From assembly GCF_900149705.1 (NCBI RefSeq), contig NZ_LT703001.1, positions 3,552,402-3,616,401 on the forward strand: a stretch of DNA of 64,000 nucleotides, read 5' to 3'. Each line of letters starts with the position of its first letter. Within the stretch, counting starts at the first letter, position 1. The notes beneath the pieces were generated by a model. The model was given only the letters and a program-made list of their open reading frames with translations, did not search any database and had not been told where the DNA came from. This DNA is from Sphingorhabdus sp. Alg231-15 (GTDB lineage: Bacteria; Pseudomonadota; Alphaproteobacteria; Sphingomonadales; Sphingomonadaceae). Position numbers and translations under genes: made by a program. Below, piece by piece: positions 18,562 through 27,899 of the stretch.

Positions 18562-19644
18562 CTAAAATGACTTTTGCCAGCCGATGGTAAACATCCAGTC
18601 GCCTGTCATTTGAGGGCCATTGAGATCCTGATATACCGGAGCTCCAACTTCGATACCCAGACGATGACCCGCCAATGGCCCGTGCGTGCCGACAAGATTG
18701 ATACCGCCGATCAGATCGACCCGTTCGCCGCCCTGAAAATCGGGATTGGCGGTTTGGACAGGTCCCATGATCATCGGATCAATTCCCTGCACCCGACTGG
18801 TGGCTCGACCCTTGATACGGCCTGACAAGCTAATCCATTGCGCCGGGCGATAGCTGATCCAGGTGGTCAGCTCGTGCACATCGCCAAAGCGGTAACCTTG
18901 ATCGTTAGTGCCCGTGCGGATTGTCGCATTATATTGCGAACCAAGACCTACCGATCCGTGCCAGCTTTTGTAGGTAACGGACGGTTCGAGGTCCCAAGTG
19001 CCCGACCCGATTTGCATCATATAGGGCACGCGGACGGTTGGCTCGCCACCCATCGGGGTGAGGATTTGAGCGGTCTTTGTTGTCGATCCGGTCGGAATGG
19101 AAACGGCAGCTCGGACATTAAGCTCCCGCTGCGCATCGCCTTTGCGATCCGAAACACCCAAAATCGGAAATATACCACCAAGGGTGATATCACCGAATCC
19201 CTTCGGATTGGTTGTGAAATTGCCCTGCACATTGGTACCAGCGCCTCCGGCAAAAGTTATATGCTCCATTTCCTTTTCGACATAGCTGCCCATGGCAATC
19301 AATGTGACCCAATCGGTTGGCGCATACATTGCACCCACCATTGTCATATCAGTGCGCATGGCGGTTGGCACAATACGTAATGTTGGTGGTTGGCCCGGGG
19401 CACCGAAAAAATGATTGGGGATGGTGCTTACAATGTCTTCGGGAGAGACGCTGTCGGTCCCGATCTGATTGCCGCTCATCTCCATATGCATATGGCGGAC
19501 CGAGAACATAACCTCGCCCTTCTTATGAGCATGGTCGGCCATCACACCTATCGGGGCGTGATCATCGGCCCTGACATCATGGGCAAGCGTGGGTGTGGAA
19601 AGGCAGGCGGCAACAAGCCCCCCTGCGCAAAGCGAGTATTTCAT
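18562..19644 (-). CDS. Outer-membrane transporter-like protein with His/Met-rich N-terminus
   Basis: Exported beta-barrel-like protein of 360 residues. A signal peptide (CAGGLVAACLSTPTLAHD) is followed by a His/Met-rich stretch including HAHKKGEVMFSVRHMHMEM. The rest alternates like barrel strands (EVMFSVRHM, WVTLIAMGSYV, RELNVRAAVSIPTGS) and ends in WMFTIGWQKSF with a terminal aromatic. It resembles proteins annotated as 'transporter' of the MetA-pathway/phenol-degradation barrel type. Methionine and histidine clustering and the upstream DUF2946 gene suggest handling of copper or another soft metal, but that is inference. Confidence 0.65.
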   Translation of the reverse strand: MKYSLCAGGLVAACLSTPTLAHDVRADDHAPIGVMADHAHKKGEVMFSVRHMHMEMSGNQIGTDSVSPEDIVSTIPNHFFGAPGQPPTLRIVPTAMRTDMTMVGAMYAPTDWVTLIAMGSYVEKEMEHITFAGGAGTNVQGNFTTNPKGFGDITLGGIFPILGVSDRKGDAQRELNVRAAVSIPTGSTTKTAQILTPMGGEPTVRVPYMMQIGSGTWDLEPSVTYKSWHGSVGLGSQYNATIRTGTNDQGYRFGDVHELTTWISYRPAQWISLSGRIKGRATSRVQGIDPMIMGPVQTANPDFQGGERVDLIGGINLVGTHGPLAGHRLGIEVGAPVYQDLNGPQMTGDWMFTIGWQKSF

Positions 19645-19710
19645 GGTATTTTCCTGTAATTGTCTGATGTTTGGCCGCTGAAAGGGTTCAGAATAGGCCG
19701 ATAATTGAGA

Positions 19711-20145
19711 TCAGGCGGTGACAGGCGGACCAGTTGCTGGCGGAATGTTGATCCGGTTGCGGACAGCAAAATGGCGCTGAACTTCTGGTACATGCGGGGC
19801 CATGACCTGATCATTGATCGCGATCGTGGGGGGCGTTGAAATCAGACTGGCCCCGGAAGATGCCGCATAACCACAGACAGAGCTTCCAGTCTCGGAATTT
19901 GGTGATTCTGGTTGATCTGGACCGCCATAAACCATCGCTAGCATCGCATAGTCAGGATGGTCCGGCGTAATGGCTAGCTTGCTGATGCCATGACCAGAAC
20001 ACAATTCGATGGAGAAACCATCTGCGGTTTGACTTGGCATAAAGCCCTGTGGAGCAAGAGCGGAAAGCAACAGCGCAAACACAGCCAGGGTGATGGACAG
20101 CAGTTTGCCTCGCAATGGCTTTTGTGGGGGTGCGGCTATATTCAT
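19711..20145 (-). CDS. DUF2946 family protein
   Basis: Small exported or membrane-anchored protein of 144 residues. A single N-terminal hydrophobic segment (LLSITLAVFALLLSALAPQGFMP) is followed by ADGFSIELCSGHG, the typical DUF2946 beginning, and a second cysteine in SVCGYAA. The function is unknown; members are often encoded near copper-related genes. Here it lies 66 bp upstream of the His/Met-rich barrel on the same strand. The two probably form one unit. Confidence 0.7.
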   Translation of the reverse strand: MNIAAPPQKPLRGKLLSITLAVFALLLSALAPQGFMPSQTADGFSIELCSGHGISKLAITPDHPDYAMLAMVYGGPDQPESPNSETGSSVCGYAASSGASLISTPPTIAINDQVMAPHVPEVQRHFAVRNRINIPPATGPPVTA

Positions 20146-20200
20146 CGCTTCGGCGGATCTATAGTAATGCTAACCGGCATTGGCCAGTAAGGAATGTCGA

Positions 20201-20650
20201 TCAAAGCAGTTTTATTGGGCTCTGTGTTGCGATCATCTTAGCGGTTCTATCGGCAATGATCAGAAAACCGCTTTCGGGTGTTCCAAAACCAAGGCGCTGG
20301 CGTTTGAATTTGAAGATCGATGTTTCGGAAACATGGATTTGGCCCCAGGGCACAAAAAAAGGGCGCTGGAATGGACCGAAGATTTTCCACATTGATACAC
20401 GCAGGCCCGTTCGACAGACGTCAAGGCGTAAACAGCCAGAGAAATTGACTTTTGCTGACGATATTCCGCCCATAGCACCGGATTGGGCGCGCATGATCAT
20501 CAAGGTTTCGTCAGGTCTGTCTGGGAATCGGTTCTGCAGCTTATTCCATCCGGACATGCGCCCGAGCAAAGTAACGACAAGCAACCACATACCCAGAAAT
20601 ATGACTGGGAATAGAGCCAAGATCGTGGTTTCGTCTATCGGGAAACCCAC
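20201..20650 (-). CDS. Single-pass membrane protein of unknown function
   Basis: Unrecognised 149-residue protein with one N-terminal membrane helix (TILALFPVIFLGMWLLVVTLLG) and a basic cytoplasmic or periplasmic tail containing two cysteines (GCLRLDVCRTG). The pattern of the tail, with MWKIFGPFQRPFFVPWGQI and ISE-like strands, resembles small PH-like membrane-anchored hypothetical proteins, but I cannot name a family. It lies 37 bp downstream of dnaN on the same strand and may be read through from it. Confidence 0.55.
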   Translation of the reverse strand: MGFPIDETTILALFPVIFLGMWLLVVTLLGRMSGWNKLQNRFPDRPDETLMIMRAQSGAMGGISSAKVNFSGCLRLDVCRTGLRVSMWKIFGPFQRPFFVPWGQIHVSETSIFKFKRQRLGFGTPESGFLIIADRTAKMIATQSPIKLL

Positions 20651-20687
20651 GAGTACAAAGGGTTCGGTGTCGGATGAAGCGACCTTG

Positions 20688-21803
20688 TTACACCCGCATC
20701 GGCATCAGCACATAAAGTGCCGGTGACTTGTCATCCTCACGGATCAATGTTGGCGCACTGGCATCAGCGAGGTGAAGCTCGACATTGTCGCCTTCAATTT
20801 CGCTCAGAATGTCCAAGAGGTACCGCGAGTTAAAGCCAATTTCAAAGCTGTCTTCCTTGTAAGCCCCCGGGACTTCTTCGGCCGCAGTGCCGTTTTCTGG
20901 TGAAGTAACGGACAGCGTGATCTTATCATCGCCCAAGGCCATTTTGACTGCACGGGTCTTTTCGGTGGCAATGGTCGAGACACGGTCGACGCCTTGAGCA
21001 AAGCTCTTTGGATCAATTTTCAGAATCTTGTCATTTCCGGTCGGAATGACGCGTGTGTAATCCGGGAATGTACCGTCAATCAGCTTGCTTGTCAGGATCG
21101 CAGTGCCGAGAGTGAAACGAATTTTGCTCGCAGACAGGTCAATCTGAACGGATGCTTCGCCATTTTCGTCAAGCAGCTTGCGCAGTTCATTGACGCATTT
21201 GCGCGGGACAATAACGTCCGGCATGCCTTCCGCTCCAGCCGGACGGGGCAGGGTGACACGGGCCAGACGATGGCCGTCAGTGGCAGCTGCTTTCAAAACC
21301 GGCGTCTCTTCATCCTGAACATGCAGAAAAATGCCGTTCAGATAATAGCGTGTTTCTTCTGTGGAGATCGCGAATTTCGTTTTATCGATAATCTGTACCA
21401 AGGAAGCCGCGGGCAGCTCGAAACTTGTAGGCAGATCACCCTCGGCGATGATTGGGAAATCATCACGAGGCAAGGTTTGCAGATTAAATCGTGCCCGGCC
21501 TGCATTGACCTTCATTTTGCCATCGGCAGCGTCCAGTTGTACCTGGGATCCATCTGGCAATTTGCGGGCAATATCGAATAGCGTATGAGCCGATACGGTT
21601 ATTGAGCCTGCGGTTTCCACCTGTGCTTCGACAGTCTCAACGACTTGCAAGTCTAGGTCAGTGGCCATTAATTTAATGCCGCCACCATCGCTGGCTTCGA
21701 TCAATACATTGGACAGAATGGGGATCGTATTGCGCCGCTCAACCACCGACTGGACGTGGCCCAGACTTTTCAGCAGTGCTGCGCGTTCAATTGTCGCTTT
21801 CAT
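20688..21803 (-). CDS. dnaN: DNA polymerase III beta sliding clamp
   Basis: Ring-shaped processivity clamp of the replicative polymerase, 371 residues, the normal length. Three repeated clamp folds are evident: start MKATIERAALLKSLGHVQSV with RNTIPILSNVLIEA, middle FELPAASLVQIIDKTKFAIS with TRYYLNGI, and a C-terminal part with GFNSRYLLDIL and the end YVLMPMRV, all conserved. It stands apart from dnaA, which is common in this group of Alphaproteobacteria. The 250 bp upstream contain its promoter and that of the divergent phosphatase gene. Confidence 0.97.
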   Translation of the reverse strand: MKATIERAALLKSLGHVQSVVERRNTIPILSNVLIEASDGGGIKLMATDLDLQVVETVEAQVETAGSITVSAHTLFDIARKLPDGSQVQLDAADGKMKVNAGRARFNLQTLPRDDFPIIAEGDLPTSFELPAASLVQIIDKTKFAISTEETRYYLNGIFLHVQDEETPVLKAAATDGHRLARVTLPRPAGAEGMPDVIVPRKCVNELRKLLDENGEASVQIDLSASKIRFTLGTAILTSKLIDGTFPDYTRVIPTGNDKILKIDPKSFAQGVDRVSTIATEKTRAVKMALGDDKITLSVTSPENGTAAEEVPGAYKEDSFEIGFNSRYLLDILSEIEGDNVELHLADASAPTLIREDDKSPALYVLMPMRV

Positions 21804-22053
21804 AAACCGTCCTTCATTTCCTGTCCCTGGGCAGAGTATTTCGCCCTAATGGCTGTCCTGGACACAGCAAAAGACTCCGTCCAGATCACAGATAGTCATC
21901 GCTTCATTAACAATATCAACCAATAGGGCAAGCCTGATACAGGGGGTGACAAAGATATTGCGGTGAAAATCTGTGGAAAAAACACACAATGCGGCTAAAC
22001 CCGCTAAAGATAATGACCAGCGACGTTATGTAAAAGCGAATTAGGCTATAGTT

Positions 22054-22707
22054 ATGAGCAATTTAAGTGGCAATTTCAGCACAAACGGAAAGCGCTTGTT
22101 CATTGCCCGTCATGGCGAGACGATTTTCAATCTGGCTGGCCGTATTCAGGGGAATGATGCGCATACCCCTTTGACACAGCGTGGTTTCGCTCAAGCTGAT
22201 GAAATGGGCCGTGCGTTGGCGCTCTATTTGGGCGGTTTCTGCGACCTTGATCTCGTTGCTTCAGACACAGGCCGAGCATTGCAAACCTTATCTATCGTTT
22301 GTGAACATATTGAGTTGGATTGGCACAACACCACTCCTGATTCCCGTCTTCGGGAAATCAATATGGGAGAATGGGAAGGCATTTATTACGGCAAGCTCAA
22401 CGGTCAGCTGAAAGTTGATTACGACCAGGGATTATTTCTCACCCAAGCGCCGGGCGGAGAAACATATCGCGACATTGTGAACCGATTGAAGACTTGGTTT
22501 GCCGACCAAGTATTTGACCGTGACATGCTTTTAATCAGTCACGGGATGACCAGCCGGGTGTTGCGGGGTTTGTTGACCGGGCAACCGTCGCTGGAACTCA
22601 TTGATGCGCCTATGGCTGAAAGCCTACCACAAGGTTCGATGGTTCAAATTGTCGATGGCGCGGAGACAATTGTCCATCTGGGTGCAGGAGAGGGTGAAAA
22701 GGCATGA
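22054..22707 (+). CDS. Histidine phosphatase superfamily protein
   Basis: Phosphoglycerate mutase-like phosphatase, 217 residues. The catalytic RHG motif is in LFIARHGETIFNLAGRIQGN near residue 18; the second conserved glutamate region is RLREINMGEWEGIYY near 95; the second histidine is in LLISHGMTSRVLRGLL near 165. The set fits phosphatases of the CobC/GpmB type acting on small phosphorylated molecules; substrate unknown. Its stop overlaps the ATG of the next gene (ATGA), so translation is coupled. Confidence 0.88.
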   Translation: MSNLSGNFSTNGKRLFIARHGETIFNLAGRIQGNDAHTPLTQRGFAQADEMGRALALYLGGFCDLDLVASDTGRALQTLSIVCEHIELDWHNTTPDSRLREINMGEWEGIYYGKLNGQLKVDYDQGLFLTQAPGGETYRDIVNRLKTWFADQVFDRDMLLISHGMTSRVLRGLLTGQPSLELIDAPMAESLPQGSMVQIVDGAETIVHLGAGEGEKA

Positions 22708-23210
22708 GAATTGCCGCTGTGGCTCTGGCCGCCATCTGCCTAGCAGCAATGTCCACACCAATTGCGGCCAAGGACTCGCTCGGCGTTTTCAACAGCTGGG
22801 GCGCCTTTCGCGATCCGGCCGTTCCGCGTTGTTACGCAATTGCCGAGTCAGAGGACATAAGGGGAAAGGCTGAGCGCAAGTCTTACGCCTCAGTCGGTTT
22901 CTGGCCCAAGCGCAATGTTCGCGCGCAATTTCATGTTCGTCTCAGCCGCGATCGCTCTACCAATAGTCGTGTCATGGTCGGTATAGGTGGTCGTCGGTTC
23001 CAACTGACGGCCAACCGGTCGGATGGCTGGTCGCAGGATAGACGCATGGATGCCGCAATAATTGCGGCTTTACGCTCCGCCAACAGCATGACCATTGAGA
23101 GCACGGGGCGTGATGGCAAACCGATTGTTGATGCTTATCTGTTGCGCGGTGCGGCAACCGCAATTGATGCGGCTTCATTGGGCTGTTCGCGTCTGCAACC
23201 AAGGGGTTGA
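22704..23210 (+). CDS. Periplasmic protein, invasion-associated locus B-like
   Basis: Secreted protein of 168 residues with a signal peptide (MRIAAVALAAICLAAMSTPIAA). The mature part begins KDSLGVFNSWGAFRDPAVPRCYAI and ends with GAATAIDAASLGC, a layout seen in Sphingomonad proteins related to the IalB family: two cysteines that could form a disulphide and a beta-sandwich-like spacing. Function unknown. It is translationally coupled to the upstream phosphatase and lies 84 bp before rlmN. Confidence 0.65.
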   Translation: MRIAAVALAAICLAAMSTPIAAKDSLGVFNSWGAFRDPAVPRCYAIAESEDIRGKAERKSYASVGFWPKRNVRAQFHVRLSRDRSTNSRVMVGIGGRRFQLTANRSDGWSQDRRMDAAIIAALRSANSMTIESTGRDGKPIVDAYLLRGAATAIDAASLGCSRLQPRG

Positions 23211-23294
23211 TGTAACTGTTTGATCGTCGGACCGGTGAAGGGTTATCCATCTGATCGCTGGTATTTCATGCATTGCGGCCCTATATGCGCCCTC

Positions 23295-24542
23295 ATGCAG
23301 ATTCCCGGCCATATAGATCCTGTCCCGTTACCCGCCAAAGTGACGCCTCGTGAAGACGGGCGCGTGGACCTTATTGGTTTGAGTGTAGCCGAAATTCGGG
23401 ACGTGCTGATCGAAGCGGGGTTGGATGAAAAACAGGGAAAGCTGCGCTCAAAGCAGTTATTTCACTGGATGTACCATCGCGGAATTGATGATTTTACGGT
23501 GATGACAGATATGAGCAAGACGCTGCGCCCATGGTTGGCAGAGCGTTTTGTGATCGGACGTCCGGAAATTGTCGAAGCCCATTTATCGGAAGATGGAACA
23601 CGCAAATGGTTGCTGCGATCTGCGGATAAACAAGACTATGAAATGGTCTTCATTCCTGATGAAGATCGCGGTACACTTTGCATTTCCTCGCAAGTCGGTT
23701 GCACACTTAACTGCCGCTTCTGCCACACCGGGACGATGCGGTTAGTCCGTAATCTAACTCCGGGCGAAATTGTCGGGCAGGTCATGTTGGCGCGCGATGC
23801 GCTGGGAGAATGGCCAAAGGGAGTTATGGATTTCGCTGACGATGAAGAGGCGGAAAATACCAAGGAATATAATCAGGCTTACAAGTCTGATGGCCGCTTG
23901 CTGACCAATATCGTTCTGATGGGCATGGGCGAGCCGCTTTATAATTTTGACAATGTCCGCGATGCCATGAAGGTTGTGATGGATGGCGCCGGTCTTGCGC
24001 TGTCACGCCGCCGGATTACTTTGTCGACCAGCGGTGTGGTGCCAATGATTGCACGCGCTGGCGAAGAGATAAGCGTCAATCTGGCAATATCGCTGCATGC
24101 GGTAAACAAGGAAACGCGGGACGAGATAGTGCCGCTCAACCGCAAATACTCCATTGAAGAATTGCTCCAGGCCTGCGCGGATTACCCGGGTTCCAGCAAC
24201 TCGCGGCGGATCACCTTTGAATATGTGATGCTGAAAGACAAGAATGACAGCGACGAAGATGCACGCGAATTGGTCAATCTACTGCGCCAATATGATCTGC
24301 CAGCCAAGGTAAATTTGATCCCGTTCAATCCCTGGCCGGGTTCTGCCTATGAATGTTCGACGCCGGAGCGGATCAAGGCATTTTCCAAGATTGTCTTTGA
24401 TGCCGGTATCAGCGCGCCTGTGCGAACGCCGCGCGGGCGGGACATAATGGCTGCATGCGGTCAGTTAAAGTCAGCGAGCGAAAAGAAAAGCAGAGCCGAA
24501 CTCGACCGTCTGGCCGAAGAAAAACAGGCCGCACTCGGCTGA
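23295..24542 (+). CDS. rlmN: 23S rRNA/tRNA (adenine-C2) methyltransferase RlmN
   Basis: Radical SAM enzyme that methylates A2503 of 23S rRNA and A37 of some tRNAs. The radical SAM cluster motif is CTLNCRFC (C-x3-C-x2-C), followed by the SAM-binding [12 protein letters not shown]. The methyl-carrying cysteine is in the C-terminal [12 protein letters not shown]. From the ATG at 23295 the protein has 415 residues; the frame is open to 23220, but [13 protein letters not shown] is the usual type of start in this group. An acidic insertion ([18 protein letters not shown]) before LLTNIVLMG is also typical of alphaproteobacterial RlmN. Confidence 0.94.
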   Translation: MQIPGHIDPVPLPAKVTPREDGRVDLIGLSVAEIRDVLIEAGLDEKQGKLRSKQLFHWMYHRGIDDFTVMTDMSKTLRPWLAERFVIGRPEIVEAHLSEDGTRKWLLRSADKQDYEMVFIPDEDRGTLCISSQVGCTLNCRFCHTGTMRLVRNLTPGEIVGQVMLARDALGEWPKGVMDFADDEEAENTKEYNQAYKSDGRLLTNIVLMGMGEPLYNFDNVRDAMKVVMDGAGLALSRRRITLSTSGVVPMIARAGEEISVNLAISLHAVNKETRDEIVPLNRKYSIEELLQACADYPGSSNSRRITFEYVMLKDKNDSDEDARELVNLLRQYDLPAKVNLIPFNPWPGSAYECSTPERIKAFSKIVFDAGISAPVRTPRGRDIMAACGQLKSASEKKSRAELDRLAEEKQAALG

Positions 24543-24552
24543 TGTGCCAGAT

Positions 24553-24942
24553 CTAAACGGTTGCTATTACGTCGATCTCTACCATCAGGTCGGGGATGGC
24601 CAAGGCTTTGACCTCGACAATTGTATCCGCTGGATAGGGCTCTGAAAAATAGCGTTTTCGAGCTTCGACGATTTTTGGAAAATAGGCCATATCGGTGAGA
24701 TAGATGGTGACCTTGACGATTTTTTCTCGGCTGCTGCCACCAGCTGCTAATACGCGATCGATATTGATGAACACCTGCGCTATCTGTTGATCAATGTCTC
24801 CGACGCCAACAATATTACCCGCTTCGTCAATTGCGGCTTGGCCGGATAGAAACAGAATATCACCAACCCGCCAACCGGGCGCGATGGCGTAAGGAGCGAG
24901 GGGATCCGGGTCCAATGAAATTACTTGGTGGTTGTTGGTCAT
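24553..24942 (-). CDS. Rid family protein lacking the RidA catalytic arginine
   Basis: YjgF/YER057c/UK114 fold protein of 129 residues. Family features: GDILFLSGQAAIDEAGNIVG, QVFINIDRVLAAGGSS and the C-terminal signature from KVTIYLTDM to VEIDVIATV. In RidA the imine-hydrolysing arginine sits in PARSTVEV; here the corresponding stretch reads PADTIVEV, so this is probably a non-RidA subgroup without 2-aminoacrylate deaminase activity. Convergent with rlmN, 10 bp between the stops. Confidence 0.85.
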   Translation of the reverse strand: MTNNHQVISLDPDPLAPYAIAPGWRVGDILFLSGQAAIDEAGNIVGVGDIDQQIAQVFINIDRVLAAGGSSREKIVKVTIYLTDMAYFPKIVEARKRYFSEPYPADTIVEVKALAIPDLMVEIDVIATV

Positions 24943-25019
24943 TGATACCTCACGCTGGCAACAAGTTTCTTTCGTTGCACTGTAACGACTAACTTTCTTT
25001 TGTCGAACAACTGATTAGA

Positions 25020-25844
25020 ATGAAAAGTGAAATGACGGATACGCCAGAACGAAAACTATTGCGCCACCGGCTGACCACCCGGCTTTGGCATTGGATCAAT
25101 GCACTGTGCCTTCTTGTGCTATTGATGAGCGGTCTGACCATTTTTAATGCGCATCCGCGGCTCTACTGGGGCGAATATGGTTCCAATGACGACTACGCTT
25201 GGGCCGCGGTGGGGTCATCGCAAACAGTGGGTTATGTCCGGCTCGGCGAAACAAAGATCGACACAACCGGTTTTATCGGAAATTGGCGCGATAGCGATGG
25301 TCAGATACAGACCTGGGCTTTTCCTGGCTGGGCAACGATACCATCCTATTACAGCCTTGCTGACGGGCGACGCTGGCATTTCTTCTTCGCATGGATATTC
25401 AGCGTTGGTTTGGCCTTTTTCATGATCCGTTCGTTGTTCAACCGCCATGTGCAAAATGATTTGCATATCAGCCGCGCCGAATGGCGGCCTTCCCAGATCT
25501 TGCGCGATATGAAAAACCATTTGCGGCTGCGGTTTCACGATGATGGCGGCGTTAACATCTATAATGTCCTGCAAAAGTTCAGCTATGTTGGAGTGATCTT
25601 CATTCTGTTGCCTCTTATGATATTTACAGGATTGGCTATGTCTCCTGCGATGGATGCGAACTGGCCGTGGCTCACCGACATATTCGGTGGCCGCCAATCG
25701 GCGCGATCCATTCACTTTATCGGAATGTTTCTGCTGGTGTTGTTCTTCATTGTCCATATGATCAGTTTGCTGTTGGTAGGACCGTTCAAGCAGACCTGGG
25801 CCATGATCGCTGGCGGAAAGCGGAAGGAAGGCGACCATGGATAG
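25020..25844 (+). CDS. Membrane cytochrome b subunit
   Basis: Di-haem cytochrome b-type membrane protein of 274 residues, related to cytochrome b561/Ni-Fe hydrogenase-type cytochromes. Haem-ligand histidines are likely in LTTRLWHWINALCLL (helix 1), DGRRWHFFFAWIFSV (helix 2), and SIHFIGMFLLVLFFIVHMISL (last helix). A hydrophilic loop between the first and second helices is unusually long, about 75 residues. The gene overlaps the next by 8 bp, and the pair looks like a membrane electron donor for a molybdenum enzyme. An alternative ATG lies at 25032. Confidence 0.83.
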   Translation: MKSEMTDTPERKLLRHRLTTRLWHWINALCLLVLLMSGLTIFNAHPRLYWGEYGSNDDYAWAAVGSSQTVGYVRLGETKIDTTGFIGNWRDSDGQIQTWAFPGWATIPSYYSLADGRRWHFFFAWIFSVGLAFFMIRSLFNRHVQNDLHISRAEWRPSQILRDMKNHLRLRFHDDGGVNIYNVLQKFSYVGVIFILLPLMIFTGLAMSPAMDANWPWLTDIFGGRQSARSIHFIGMFLLVLFFIVHMISLLLVGPFKQTWAMIAGGKRKEGDHG

Positions 25845-26598
25845 TTTACTGTCTCGACGAAAACTCATTACCGCAAGTGCCCTGGGCGCTGGCAGTTTGC
25901 TGAGTGGTTGCGATGCATTGAGCCGCAGCACTGCCTTTCAAGATTTACTGGGTAGTGCCGAAAATGCCAATTTTTTTTTCCAACGCGCCTTGGGCGATCG
26001 GATGGAGCTGGCCAGCGAATATAGTATCAAAGATCTGTCGCCGAAGTTTCGAGCCAATGGTACACGCGATCCCGGAACGGCCGATTATACGGCCAGTGCC
26101 GCGCAAGGTTTTGCGGATTGGCAATTGCGTCTGACGGGACTGTTCGGGAAGCCTCAGAGTTTTTCTCTGGCGGCCTTGCTGTCGATGCCGCAGCGAACTC
26201 AGATCACTCGGCATGATTGTGTTGAAGGCTGGAGCGCGATTGGCCAGTGGACCGGCGTTCCTCTGAAATTGCTACTGGATCTGGCGCAGTTACAGGACAA
26301 AGCGAAATTTCTCGTTTTCCATTGCGCTGATCGGCTAGGCGGCCGCCCTTATTACGAGAGCATTGACTTGCTCGATGCATTCCATCCCCAGACGATCATG
26401 GCTCACCGGTTGAATGGAGAGGCTGTACCGATAGAAAACGGAGCACCGCTGCGGCTGCGGGTGGAGCGACAACTCGGCTATAAGCATGCAAAATATGTGA
26501 CCGGGATTGAGGCGGTGGCGACGCTGGACAATATCGGTTCTGGCAAGGGTGGTTATTGGGAAGATGTCGCCAATTATGAATGGTATGCCGGAATCTAA
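25837..26598 (+). CDS. Molybdopterin-dependent oxidoreductase, sulfite oxidase/MsrP fold, Tat-exported
   Basis: Periplasmic molybdenum enzyme of 253 residues. A twin-arginine signal is visible (SRRKLITASALGAGSLLSG), followed by a possible lipobox SGC. The molybdenum-coordinating cysteine is Cys128 in TRHDCVEGWSAIGQWTGVPL, the signature of the sulfite oxidase/YedY fold. C-terminal LGYKHAKYVTGIEAV is also typical. Its partner is the overlapping cytochrome b gene, recalling MsrP-MsrQ, which repairs oxidised methionine in the periplasm; however the cytochrome is of another type, so the substrate may differ. Confidence 0.87.
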   Translation: MDSLLSRRKLITASALGAGSLLSGCDALSRSTAFQDLLGSAENANFFFQRALGDRMELASEYSIKDLSPKFRANGTRDPGTADYTASAAQGFADWQLRLTGLFGKPQSFSLAALLSMPQRTQITRHDCVEGWSAIGQWTGVPLKLLLDLAQLQDKAKFLVFHCADRLGGRPYYESIDLLDAFHPQTIMAHRLNGEAVPIENGAPLRLRVERQLGYKHAKYVTGIEAVATLDNIGSGKGGYWEDVANYEWYAGI

Positions 26599-26641
26599 CC
26601 GGCATCTGATGAGGGATATTATTTGCTGAAGGAGCGCATGA

Positions 26642-27880
26642 ATGTCCATTTTGGGTAGTTTTTTAGGAAGCGTTGTAAAAAAAGGGTCAATTGCTGTCAT
26701 TCACCCGGATGGCTCAACGGAAAAATTCGGAAAGCCAGAAGAGGGGTATCCGGATGTTGCCGTGCGCTTGGCTGACAAGGGCGTTATGCGTCAAATATTG
26801 CTTGATCCCCGTCTAGGCGCAGCCGAAACCTTCATGGATGGGCGCCTGATCGTCGAGCAGGGCGATATCATGCAGCTGGTGCAGTTACTCCGTGCCAACC
26901 GGCGCTGGGAGCGAGGTGGCCGCCTGAATGATCCAAGCGCATTCAAGAAAGCAAAAAGTTTCATCGCAGCGCGTTTGGATAGTATCAACGGACAACGCCG
27001 TTCCAAGGCTAACGTTGCCCATCACTATGATCTTAGCCGTGATCTTTACGAGCTGTTTCTCGACAAGGACATGCAATATAGTTGCGCCTATTGGACCGAT
27101 CCAGGCAATACGCTTGAGCAAGCCCAGCTTGACAAGAAAGCCCATATTGCCGCCAAGCTGGACCTGAAAGCTGGCCAGCGCGTACTCGATATCGGTTGTG
27201 GCTGGGGTGGTATGGCGCTTTATCTGCATCAAAAATTTGGTGTCGAAATTCTGGGCATCACGCTGAGCGAAGAACAGCTGAAAGTCGCCCAGGAGCGAGC
27301 GGAGAAAGAAGGTGTTGCCGACAAGGTGAAATTTGAGCTGATCGACTATCGTGACCTTGCTGAGCGCGAGGCGGGGCAGTTTGACAGGATAGTGTCGGTT
27401 GGCATGTTCGAACATGTTGGGACGCCGAACTTTAAAACCTTCTTTCGCTGTGTTGCCAATCTGATGACTGACGACGGGGTTATGCTGCTTCATACAATTG
27501 GCCGGATGGGAAAACCAGGCACGACCGATGCCTTCACTCGTAAATATATCTTTCCGGGAGGCTATATACCCGCACTAAGCGAGACCGTGGAGGCCAGTGA
27601 GCATTACCGTCTGATGGCGACGGATATTGAAACACTGCGGCTACATTACGCCCTGACTCTGCGTGAATGGTACAACCGGGCTGTGGCGAATAAAGAGAAG
27701 ATCGTAGCACTTTATGACGAGCGCTTTTTTCGGTTGTGGACCTTCTATCTGGCCGGCGCGACGGCGGCGTTTGAAAGCGGCAGCATGTGCAACTACCAAA
27801 TCCAGTTCAGTCGTAGCCGCCATTCACTGCCAATAACGCGCGATTATATCAGGGAAGCCGAGCAGAATTTGCAGAGCTGA
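26642..27880 (+). CDS. cfa: Cyclopropane-fatty-acyl-phospholipid synthase
   Basis: SAM-dependent enzyme that adds a methylene bridge to unsaturated phospholipid acyl chains; 412 residues, near the usual length. The conserved core is YSCAYW, then the SAM-binding VLDIGCGWGGMALYLHQ near residue 180, FDRIVSVGMFEHVG near 245, and a C-terminal LRLHYALTLREWYNR plus FRLWTFYLAGATAAFESGSM, all Cfa hallmarks. A GGAG ribosome site precedes the ATG. It follows the molybdenum enzyme by 43 bp on the same strand and may share a stress-related transcript with it. Confidence 0.93.
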   Translation: MSILGSFLGSVVKKGSIAVIHPDGSTEKFGKPEEGYPDVAVRLADKGVMRQILLDPRLGAAETFMDGRLIVEQGDIMQLVQLLRANRRWERGGRLNDPSAFKKAKSFIAARLDSINGQRRSKANVAHHYDLSRDLYELFLDKDMQYSCAYWTDPGNTLEQAQLDKKAHIAAKLDLKAGQRVLDIGCGWGGMALYLHQKFGVEILGITLSEEQLKVAQERAEKEGVADKVKFELIDYRDLAEREAGQFDRIVSVGMFEHVGTPNFKTFFRCVANLMTDDGVMLLHTIGRMGKPGTTDAFTRKYIFPGGYIPALSETVEASEHYRLMATDIETLRLHYALTLREWYNRAVANKEKIVALYDERFFRLWTFYLAGATAAFESGSMCNYQIQFSRSRHSLPITRDYIREAEQNLQS

Positions 27881-27899
27881 TTAACATCAGTATCTGTCG

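Noticed and set aside
21840..22053. Possible replication origin beside dnaN
   Set aside because: Only one DnaA-box-like sequence (CTGTGGAAAA near 21970) is visible; no cluster, no dnaA, and clamp genes are commonly distant from the origin in this group.
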